This document shows positions 50,082-57,027 of a DNA stretch of 64,000 nt, piece after piece (position 1 is the stretch's first letter; every line of letters starts with the position of its first letter). The position numbers and the translations under genes were made by a program. A model generated the notes under the pieces. The model had not been told where the DNA came from. It ran no database searches and worked only from the letters and a program-made list of their open reading frames with translations. Source of the stretch: Pantoea latae (GTDB lineage Bacteria > Pseudomonadota > Gammaproteobacteria > Enterobacterales > Enterobacteriaceae); NCBI RefSeq assembly GCF_002077695.1, contig NZ_MWUE01000008.1:124001-188000 (forward strand). The letters run 5' to 3'.

Positions 50082-50570
50082 ATGCTTGATTACCGCTTCC
50101 CGACAGCTTTGCAAATGGTTCTTAGCGTAGCGATGGCGGAGCAAATGGGTAAACGCTCGACCAGCGCCATTCTGGCATACGGTCTTGAAGCGAACCCCAG
50201 TTTCATCCGCAAGCTAATGGTTCCGCTGACGCGCGACGGCATTATCGTCTCGACGCTGGGGCGTACCGGTTCGATCCATCTGGGGCGTCCGGCCAGCGAA
50301 ATCACGCTGCGCGATATCTACACCTCAGTGATTGAAGACAAAAAGCTCTGGGCGTCGCGTCCTGACGTCGCGCCGCGCTGCCTGGTCAGCGCCAACCTCT
50401 GCTGGTACTTCAAATCGATTGCCGACGAAGCCGAGCAGGCCTCGCTGGACGTGCTGGCAAAACGCACCGTCGCCGACGCCCTCGAAGAGCTGAAAAAAGG
50501 CAACGAAACCGAGTGCGCCCCGGTGCTGGAACCGGATGCTATCGAAGACCTGTGCAAAAAAAGCCGCTAA
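50082..50570 (+). CDS. oqxR: Rrf2-type transcriptional regulator, OqxR-like
   Basis: 162 residues from ATG at 50082 (CAGGAAAATGA upstream). Winged HTH of the Rrf2 family: TSAILAYGLEANPSFIRKLMVPLTRDGIIVS, then a wing GRTGSIHLGRPASEITLRDIY. It has two lone cysteines (RCLV and NLCW) and one near the C-terminus, but not the usual three-Cys cluster loop. Placement beyond the 3' end of an oqxAB-like operon fits OqxR, the repressor of oqxAB and rarA in Klebsiella. Identification by context and fold. Confidence 0.75.
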   Translation: MLDYRFPTALQMVLSVAMAEQMGKRSTSAILAYGLEANPSFIRKLMVPLTRDGIIVSTLGRTGSIHLGRPASEITLRDIYTSVIEDKKLWASRPDVAPRCLVSANLCWYFKSIADEAEQASLDVLAKRTVADALEELKKGNETECAPVLEPDAIEDLCKKSR

Positions 50571-50585
50571 CCGCGGCTTTTTTTA
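50556..50585 (+). terminator. Terminator after oqxR-like gene
   Basis: AAAAAAAGCCGC-TAACC-GCGGCTTTTTTT, overlapping the last codons. Confidence 0.9.
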
Positions 50586-50640
50586 TGCCCGGCAACGTCG
50601 GAGTTCAATAGCCAGGATTAATCAATAACAGACTAAAGCA

Positions 50641-50668
50641 AAAAAAAACGCCCAAATGGCGGTTTTTT
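50641..50668. terminator. Second terminator-like hairpin
   Basis: A8 then CGCC-CAAAT-GGCG-G then T7; short stem, possible bidirectional terminator or insulator ahead of the zinc-ribbon gene. Confidence 0.5.
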
Positions 50669-50734
50669 TATTCGATTGATTTTTCAGGATAATAGTATTT
50701 TATCTGCTGTTTATTTTTATCTAAGGAGAGAGAA

Positions 50735-51067
50735 GTGGCATTAATCAATTGTCCGGAATGTAAAGCGGCAATCAGCGATTCAGCATTTAAATGTCCTTCA
50801 TGCGGGCATCAGGTAAAAAAACCAAAGCGAACGCTGTTTGGAAAAATTGTGAAGATCGTATTTATCCTGTTTAACCTGTTAATGATCTATTCTATTTTCG
50901 CCGGTATGGGCGCGAGCGGAGACGTGATCAATAACGCGGCTTCCGATGCAGAACGAGCTGGCGCGGCGTTAGGCGCGGGCATGGGTGCGATGATGCTAGG
51001 GATTCTCTGGGTCGTAGGGGATATCATTATCGGCACGCTGGTTTTTCTGACGCGCCCCAAAGCCTGA
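50735..51067 (+). CDS. Small zinc-ribbon membrane protein
   Basis: 110 residues from a GTG start with AAGGAGAGAGAA upstream. N-terminal zinc ribbon INCPECKAAISDSAFKCPSCGH (two C-x2-C pairs at about 6-9 and 20-23), a basic linker KKPKR, then two membrane helices (IVFILFNLLMIYSIFAG and MMLGILWVVGDIIIGTLVF). Function unknown. It sits between the regulator and the efflux genes; nearby base composition (50600-50900) is more AT-rich than the neighbours, which may indicate acquisition. Confidence 0.8.
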   Translation: MALINCPECKAAISDSAFKCPSCGHQVKKPKRTLFGKIVKIVFILFNLLMIYSIFAGMGASGDVINNAASDAERAGAALGAGMGAMMLGILWVVGDIIIGTLVFLTRPKA

Positions 51068-51105
51068 TCATACCTCCCGTAAAGCAGGTACATGCGTGTG
51101 AACAT

Positions 51106-51128
51106 AAAAAGCCGCTGATGCGGCTTTT
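51106..51128 (+). terminator. Terminator after zinc-ribbon gene
   Basis: AAAAGCCGC-TGAT-GCGGCTTTT. Confidence 0.85.
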
Positions 51129-51215
51129 GATAGTCAGGTTTGACGTCATATTTTTCATCCATGAAAAAGAAAGGCGGTTACGCAGTTTTCACATTCTGTT
51201 TCCATCATCTGAATA

Positions 51216-51248
51216 AAAGAAAGGGCGGTCACCGACCGCCCTTATTAT
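51216..51248 (-). terminator. Terminator of the oqxAB-type operon
   Basis: GGGCGGTC-ACC-GACCGCCC directly after the pump gene; on the minus strand followed by TTTCTTTT. Confidence 0.88.
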
Positions 51249-54200
51249 TTACGCTGTCTGCAGCGCCTCTTTCGGTGCTTTGCGCGTCACCAGCTTACGC
51301 AGCGTGACGTAAAACACCGGCGTCAGGAACAGGCCGAACAGCGTCACGCCCAGCATCCCGGCGAACACGGTAATGCCGGTCACGCCGCGCACTTCCGCGC
51401 CCGCGCCTTCGCCGAGAATCAACGGTACGGTGCCGGCGATAAAGGCGATAGAGGTCATCACAATCGGCCGCAGACGCAGGCGACAGGCTTCCAGCGCCGC
51501 CTCCACGATGCCTTTGCCCTGCATCTCCAGCTCGCGCGCGAACTCCACGATAAGAATAGCGTTCTTACACGCCAGCCCCATCAGCACCACCAGACCGACC
51601 TGCACGAAGACGTTGTTATCGCCGCCCGTCAGCCAGACGCCGACCAGCGCCGACAGCATGGTTACCGGCACGATCAGGATCACCGCCAGCGGCAGCGTCC
51701 AGCTCTCATAGAGCGCGGCCAGCACCAGGAACGCCAGCAGCACCGCCACCGGGAAGACGATAAAGGCGGTATTGCCCTGGGTTGCCTGCTGATAGCTCAG
51801 ATCGGTCCACTCGATATTCATGCCGTTCGGCAGCAGCTGACCGGACATCGCTTCCAGCTGAGTCATCGCCTGGGCGGAAGAGAGCACGCGTGGATCGGCG
51901 TCGCCAATCAGGTCCGCCGCCGGGTAGCCGTTATAGCGGATCACCGGATCGGGGCCGTAGGTGGTGGTGATATGCACCATGCTGCCGATGGGCACCATCT
52001 CACCGCGATCGTTGCGGGTGCGCAGGTTGGCGATATCCTCCACGCTGTCGCGAAACTCGCCGTCCGCCTGCGCCATCACGCGCCAGGTGCGGCCGAAACG
52101 GTTGAAGTCGTTAACATACGACGAGCCGAGATAGATCTGCAGCGTGCTGAAGAGATCGGTCAGCGACACGCCCTGCGCCTTGGCTTTATCGCGGTCGACC
52201 TGCACGTCAAGCTGCGGCACGTTCGCCTGATAAGAGGAGATGGGATAGTGCATGCCTGGGGTCTGCATTACCGCGCCGGAGAGGGTGTTGATCGCCGTCT
52301 GTAGCGCGCCGTAGCCTAGCCCTGCGCGGTCCTGCACGTACAGCGAATAGCCCGACCCCTGGCCGAGGCCGAGGATTGGCGGCGGCATAATCGAGAAGCC
52401 GAAGCCCTGCTGCAGCTGGGCGATCTTCGCGTTGATTTCTGCGTTGATCTCCGCTGCGCTGTGGGTGCGCTCGCTGAACGGCTTCAGGCCGAAGAACACC
52501 GTGCCGGTATTCGGCGTGTTGGTGAACTGCAGTGCATTCAGACCGGGGAAGGCGACAGAGTAGGCGACGCCTTCGGTGTTCATGCCGATTTCGCTCATCT
52601 TGCGGATCATCTCGTCGGTGCGCTCCAGCGACGAGCCTTCCGGCATCTTCACGCCGCCGATCAGGTAGAGCTTATCCTGCGTCGGAATAAAACCGCCCGG
52701 CACCGCGTGGAACATAAAGCCCGCGCCCGCCAGCAGCAGCACATAGACGCCGAACACCGCGCCGCGTCGGCGCAGCGTTTTGCCGACCAGCCCTTCATAG
52801 CCGTGCGCGCTGCGGTTAAAAAAGCGGTTGAACGGACGGAACAGCCAGCCAAGCAGGCGATCGATAATGCGCGTCGGAATATCTTTCGGCGCATGGTGAT
52901 CTTTCAGCAGCTTCGCCGCCAGCGCTGGAGAGAGCGTCAGCGAATTGATGGCGGAGATCACCGTGGAGATGGCGATAGTCACCGCGAACTGCTTGTAGAA
53001 CTGGCCGGTCACGCCGGAGAGAAACGCCATCGGCACAAACACGGCGCACAGCACCAGCGCGATGGCGACAATCGGCCCGGAGACCTCGCGCATCGCCTGA
53101 TGCGCCGCCGCCTGCGGCGACAGGCCCAGCGCGATATTACGCTCAACGTTTTCCACCACCACGATGGCGTCATCCACCACGATGCCGATCGCCAGCACCA
53201 GCCCGAACAGGCTCAGGGTGTTGAGCGAGAAGCCGAGCAGGTAGAGCACGCTAAAGGTCCCGACCACCGACACCGGCACCGCCAGCAGCGGAATAATCGA
53301 GGCGCGCCAGGTCTGCAGGAACAGGATCACCACCAGTACCACCAGGGCGACCGCTTCCAGCAGCGTATGCACTACCGCGCTGATCGAGTCGCGCACGAAC
53401 ACGGTAGGGTCGTAGGGCGCGGCCCACTGCACGTCGTCCGGGAAGCGCGTCGCCAGCTCGTTCATTTTGGCGCGCACCGCGTTAGAGAGATCGATGGCGT
53501 TGGCGCCAGGTGCCTGGAAAATACCGATGCCGACCGCGTCTTTGTTGTTGAGCTGCGAGCGCAGCGCGTAGCTGCCAGAACCCATTTCAATACGCGCCAC
53601 ATCGCGCAGCCGCACCAGCGAGCCGTCGTCGGAGGTTTTCAGGATGATATTGCCGAACTGCTGCTCGTTTTCGAGGCGGCCGGCGGTGTTGATGGACAAC
53701 AGAAAGTCAGACTGCTTCTTCAGCGGCTCGGCGCCGAGCTGGCCGGCCGACACCTGCACGTTCTGCTCCTGCATCGCCGTCACCACGTCGGCGGCGGTCA
53801 GGCCGCGTGCGGCCACCTTGTTGGGATCGAGCCAGACGCGCATCGCATACTCGCCCGCGCCGAAGATCTGGATCTGGCCAACGCCCGGCAGGCGCGCCAG
53901 CTCATCTTTCACCTTCAGCGTGGCGTAGTTGCGCAGGTAGAGCGAGTCGTACTTGCCGTGCGGCGAGAACATATGCACCACCAGCGTCAGCGTCGGCGAC
54001 ATCTTCTGGGTGGTGATGCCGAGGCGGCGCACATCTTCCGGCAGACGCGCCTCCGCCTGGGCGACGCGGTTCTGCACCTGAACCTGCGCCTGATCGGGAT
54101 CGGTGCCCGGGCGGAAGGTGACGGTGGTCACCAGCACGCCGTCGGAGCCGGCCACCGACTTCATATACATCATGTTCTCAACGCCGTTGATCGCCTCTTC

Positions 54201-54401
54201 CAGCGGCGTCGCCACCGAGTCGGCAATCACCTTTGGGTTAGCGCCGGGATATTCGGCGCGCACCTGCACGCTGGGCGGCACCACGTCGGGATACTCGCTG
54301 ATCGGCAGCAGCGGAATGGCGATGAGCCCGGTCACGAAAATCAAAATCGACAAAACGGCGGCGAAGATCGGCCGGTCGATAAAAAAGCGGGAAAAGTCCA
54401 T
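51249..54401 (-). CDS. oqxB: RND multidrug efflux pump, OqxB type
   Basis: 1050 residues, the length of OqxB, with twelve membrane helices and two large periplasmic loops. It begins MDFSRFFIDRPIFAAVLSIL. The proton-relay Asp pair is visible in LAIGIVVDDAIVVVENVERN (helix 4), and the N-terminal porter domain contains FRPGTDPDQAQVQVQNRVAQ. By recall it is close to Klebsiella OqxB throughout. Exports quinoxalines, quinolones and other amphiphiles with the fusion protein and an outer-membrane TolC, not encoded here. Translated 17 bp after the oqxA-like gene. Confidence 0.93.
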   Translation of the reverse strand: MDFSRFFIDRPIFAAVLSILIFVTGLIAIPLLPISEYPDVVPPSVQVRAEYPGANPKVIADSVATPLEEAINGVENMMYMKSVAGSDGVLVTTVTFRPGTDPDQAQVQVQNRVAQAEARLPEDVRRLGITTQKMSPTLTLVVHMFSPHGKYDSLYLRNYATLKVKDELARLPGVGQIQIFGAGEYAMRVWLDPNKVAARGLTAADVVTAMQEQNVQVSAGQLGAEPLKKQSDFLLSINTAGRLENEQQFGNIILKTSDDGSLVRLRDVARIEMGSGSYALRSQLNNKDAVGIGIFQAPGANAIDLSNAVRAKMNELATRFPDDVQWAAPYDPTVFVRDSISAVVHTLLEAVALVVLVVILFLQTWRASIIPLLAVPVSVVGTFSVLYLLGFSLNTLSLFGLVLAIGIVVDDAIVVVENVERNIALGLSPQAAAHQAMREVSGPIVAIALVLCAVFVPMAFLSGVTGQFYKQFAVTIAISTVISAINSLTLSPALAAKLLKDHHAPKDIPTRIIDRLLGWLFRPFNRFFNRSAHGYEGLVGKTLRRRGAVFGVYVLLLAGAGFMFHAVPGGFIPTQDKLYLIGGVKMPEGSSLERTDEMIRKMSEIGMNTEGVAYSVAFPGLNALQFTNTPNTGTVFFGLKPFSERTHSAAEINAEINAKIAQLQQGFGFSIMPPPILGLGQGSGYSLYVQDRAGLGYGALQTAINTLSGAVMQTPGMHYPISSYQANVPQLDVQVDRDKAKAQGVSLTDLFSTLQIYLGSSYVNDFNRFGRTWRVMAQADGEFRDSVEDIANLRTRNDRGEMVPIGSMVHITTTYGPDPVIRYNGYPAADLIGDADPRVLSSAQAMTQLEAMSGQLLPNGMNIEWTDLSYQQATQGNTAFIVFPVAVLLAFLVLAALYESWTLPLAVILIVPVTMLSALVGVWLTGGDNNVFVQVGLVVLMGLACKNAILIVEFARELEMQGKGIVEAALEACRLRLRPIVMTSIAFIAGTVPLILGEGAGAEVRGVTGITVFAGMLGVTLFGLFLTPVFYVTLRKLVTRKAPKEALQTA

Positions 54402-54418
54402 AGCGGCAGTAGCCTCAG

Positions 54419-55579
54419 TTAGTTGGCGTGAGCCGCGCGCATCGCGACCTGCTGGGCCGTGACCGGCATGCCGGGCATAAACACTTTCTGCAGGCCGTCG
54501 ACGATCACCCGATCGCCCGGCTGCAGGCCGTTTTTCACAATGCGCAGGCCCTCGGCCATCTCGCCGGGCTGAATATCGCGGCGCTGCGCTTTGCCGTCTT
54601 TATCCACTACATAGACATATTTGCGATCCTGATCGGTGAGCACCGCCTTGTCGTCGATCAGCAGCGCCTGAAACTCCGCGCTGCCCGGCAGACGCACGCG
54701 CGAGAAGAGGCCCGGCGTAAACTGACGCTGCTGGTTGTCGAGCTGGGCGCGCATGCGGATGGTGCCGGTGCTGGCGGTCAGCTGGTTGTCAGTGAAGTCG
54801 ACCACGCCACGGTGCGGATAGCCGTTTTCGCCGGCCAGGCCGATCTCGACCGGCAGCGAGCCGCGCTGCTGGCCCTGGCGCGCCATCGCCTGGTAGTGCA
54901 GAAAGGTGGTTTCATCGACGTCGAAGTAGACATACATGCGGTCCTGCGACACCAGCGAGGTGAGCACGCTGGCGCTGTCGCCGGCGGTCACCAGGTTGCC
55001 GGTAGTGATCATGGCGCGGCTGGCGCGTCCGTCGATCGGCGCGGTGACGCGGGTAAAGTCGAGATTAAGCTGCGCCATATCCACCGCCGCCTCGGCGGAA
55101 AGCACGTCAGCCTGCGCCTGGCTGGCGGCGGAGCGGCGCTGCTCCCACTGCTCGCGCGAAATCGCCTGGCTGCCGATCAGCTTCTCGGTGCGCGCCGATT
55201 CGCTGCGCGCCAGCGCGGCCTGACTACGCGCGCGCGCCAGTTCGGCCTTCGCCTGCTCCAGCGCGGCACGGTAGGTGCGATCGTCGATGGTGAACAGCAC
55301 CTGGCCTTTTTTCACCTCGTCGCCTTCGCGGTAGTTCACCGCGTCGATATAGCCGGAGACGCGCGGGCGCAGCTGCACGCTCTGCACCGCTTCGATGCGC
55401 CCGTTAAAGCTGTCCCACTGGCTGACCGGTTTCTGCACCACATCGGCGACGCTGACCTGAGGCGGTGGCGGCGGGGCGTTTTGCGCCACGCCTTTGTCAC
55501 ATCCGCTGAGTATGCTGGCCAGCAGCGCCGCGCCCAGAAGGGTTGAACCCTGACGAACCCACTTCGTTTGTCTGTTCAT
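54419..55579 (-). CDS. oqxA: RND efflux membrane fusion lipoprotein, OqxA type
   Basis: 386 residues from ATG at 55577-55579, giving a lipoprotein signal with lipobox ILSGC (Cys27); a longer frame to 55681 would bury it. Lipoyl halves RPRVSGYIDAVNYREGDEVK and TAPIDGRASRAMI flank an Ala/Arg-rich coiled-coil hairpin (about 100-170); barrel and proximal domains follow (YVYVVDKDGKAQRRDI). Anchored in the inner membrane, it links the pump to an outer-membrane channel. Divergent from an AraC-type activator. Confidence 0.92.
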   Translation of the reverse strand: MNRQTKWVRQGSTLLGAALLASILSGCDKGVAQNAPPPPPQVSVADVVQKPVSQWDSFNGRIEAVQSVQLRPRVSGYIDAVNYREGDEVKKGQVLFTIDDRTYRAALEQAKAELARARSQAALARSESARTEKLIGSQAISREQWEQRRSAASQAQADVLSAEAAVDMAQLNLDFTRVTAPIDGRASRAMITTGNLVTAGDSASVLTSLVSQDRMYVYFDVDETTFLHYQAMARQGQQRGSLPVEIGLAGENGYPHRGVVDFTDNQLTASTGTIRMRAQLDNQQRQFTPGLFSRVRLPGSAEFQALLIDDKAVLTDQDRKYVYVVDKDGKAQRRDIQPGEMAEGLRIVKNGLQPGDRVIVDGLQKVFMPGMPVTAQQVAMRAAHAN

Positions 55580-55889
55580 TATTGTTATTCCGCATAGCGT
55601 TAAAAAAGAGCCCACACGCGCGAGCCAATATTTGCAACTTTTAAGATTGCAATTAATCGCGAGGAGTGTAGGCTCGTGCATCAGGCAACTGCAAGAATAT
55701 CTGATACACTTTATGTGCGGTTTTGACTGAGACGAAACGCCGACAGCGCGGGGGAAGAGAATGACCTTACGGCGAGTGCGGCATTTAATGTATCAATCCA
55801 ACTTGCATTAAATGGCAAAGTCAGTCACCCTTAAAGTGTAATTGCAACTGATACTGATACTGTTCGCAACGGCGACGGGAGAAAATGGG
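55580..55889. promoter_or_regulatory. Divergent promoter region of oqxAB and the AraC-type activator
   Basis: 310 bp without a gene. An inverted repeat CATTTAATG (55782-55790) / CATTAAATG (55806-55814) lies about 75 bases before the activator start; the right arm sits in CTTGCATTAAATGGCAAAG, which partly fits a MarA/SoxS/Rob box. Elsewhere nothing is assignable. Confidence 0.45.
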
Positions 55890-56234
55890 ATGATGAGCGA
55901 CGCATTTATTCACGATCTTATCGACTGGATCGACAACAACATCGAAGCACGTCTGGATCTGGACACCGTATCGGAGCGCGCAGGCTACTCCAAGTGGCAC
56001 CTGCAGCGTATGTTCAAAGAGCATACCGGTTATCCGCTGGGCGAATATATCCGCATGAAGAAACTGAAAAAATCAGCGGATCGTCTGACCACCACCAACG
56101 AACCGATCCTCAACGTGGCGATTTCGCTGGGCTTCGACTCGCAGCAATCCTTCAACCGCAGTTTTAAACGCCAGTATGGCGTCGCGCCTGGCGCATGGCG
56201 TCGTCACGGTGCCCAGATGCAAGTGATGCAGTGA
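55890..56234 (+). CDS. rarA: AraC-family activator, RarA/SoxS/MarA-like
   Basis: 114 residues from ATG at 55890 (GGGAG eight bases upstream; the next codon is also ATG). Single AraC DNA-binding domain without a sensor domain: LDTVSERAGYSKWHLQRMFKE and LNVAISLGFDSQQSFNRSFKRQYG, the two helix-turn-helices, resembling MarA, SoxS, RamA and the Rob N-terminus. Divergent placement next to an oqxAB operon matches Klebsiella rarA. A SoxS-like or Rob-like name is equally possible on sequence alone. Confidence 0.78.
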   Translation: MMSDAFIHDLIDWIDNNIEARLDLDTVSERAGYSKWHLQRMFKEHTGYPLGEYIRMKKLKKSADRLTTTNEPILNVAISLGFDSQQSFNRSFKRQYGVAPGAWRRHGAQMQVMQ

Positions 56235-56320
56235 TCCCCGCAGGGCCAGCTATGCTGGCCCGCGCTGTATCTGACAAGTAAAGCTGGTATCATCTGCGTC
56301 CTGTTGTCTGGGATGCCATC

Positions 56321-56755
56321 ATGTCGAAAAAACTCTGGATCGCACTGATTATCGTGCTTGCGGCCGCCTGGGCCGGTCTTAAACCCCATCTGAACGCTCT
56401 GCCTTCGTCCGACGCCCGCGATATCAGTTCGCTGACCGATGCGCGTACCGTGGCGCGTTACCTGCTGCAACATCAGCAGCTGCCGGACTACTACATCAGC
56501 AAAAATGACGCGCGCCGTCTCGGCTGGGATCCTGCCAGAGGCAATCTGTGCGACGCGCTGCCGGGCAAAGCGATCGGTGGCGACCGCTTCGGCAACCGCG
56601 AAAAGCGCCTGCCGCAGCGCAGCGGGCGCCTGTGGTATGAGGCGGACGTCAACTACCGCTGCGGCCACCGTGAGGCGGATCGGCTGGTTTACTCCTCTGA
56701 CGGCCTGGTCTATATCACCACCGATCACTACCGCAGCTTTAAGCAGGTGCCGTAA
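56321..56755 (+). CDS. Secreted barnase-type guanyl-specific ribonuclease
   Basis: 144 residues. An N-terminal signal or anchor (LWIALIIVLAAAWAGL) followed by a barnase/microbial RNase domain: YISKNDARRLGWDP, PGKAIGGDRFGNRE, WYEADVNY, ADRLVYSSDGLVYITTDHY. The catalytic set is intact: Glu107 (barnase Glu73), Arg117, Arg121 and His136 (barnase His102). Two Cys (77 and 114), absent in barnase, could form a disulfide. The inhibitor gene starts 2 bp downstream. Likely acts outside the cytoplasm. Confidence 0.92.
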   Translation: MSKKLWIALIIVLAAAWAGLKPHLNALPSSDARDISSLTDARTVARYLLQHQQLPDYYISKNDARRLGWDPARGNLCDALPGKAIGGDRFGNREKRLPQRSGRLWYEADVNYRCGHREADRLVYSSDGLVYITTDHYRSFKQVP

Positions 56756-56757
56756 CC

Positions 56758-57027
56758 ATGCTGACCATCACGCTCGATTTCCGTCATCTTCACGATCGCG
56801 ACGCGCTCTATCGGGCGCTGGCGCAGCAGAGCCACTGTCCGTTCACCTTCGGCAATAATCTGGACGCGCTGTGGGACTGGATCACCGGCGGCATGGCGCT
56901 GCCGGCGCGCATTCACCTGCGCCATGCGGCGGGGCTGGAGAACAGCGAAACGTTCGGCGCCGTGCTGTCGCTGCTGGAAGAGGCGGCGCAGGCGCTGGAG
57001 GGCGACCTGCGCCTGAAGCGCGATTAA
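56758..57027 (+). CDS. Barstar-family ribonuclease inhibitor
   Basis: 89 residues, the barstar length. The barnase-contacting helix is GNNLDALWDWITGG with acidic Asp36 and Asp40 matching barstar Asp35 and Asp39. No signal peptide, so it stays cytoplasmic to neutralise RNase before export. Similar to E. coli YhcO. Coupled to the RNase gene (2-bp gap). Its TAA shares bases with the stop of convergent srfC-like gene in one TTAA tetramer. Confidence 0.92.
   Translation: MLTITLDFRHLHDRDALYRALAQQSHCPFTFGNNLDALWDWITGGMALPARIHLRHAAGLENSETFGAVLSLLEEAAQALEGDLRLKRD

Noticed and set aside
52461-54422. Open frame of 653 codons on the plus strand opposite the OqxB-type pump
   Set aside because: Shadow of a conserved RND gene; His/Arg/Gln-rich and without motifs.
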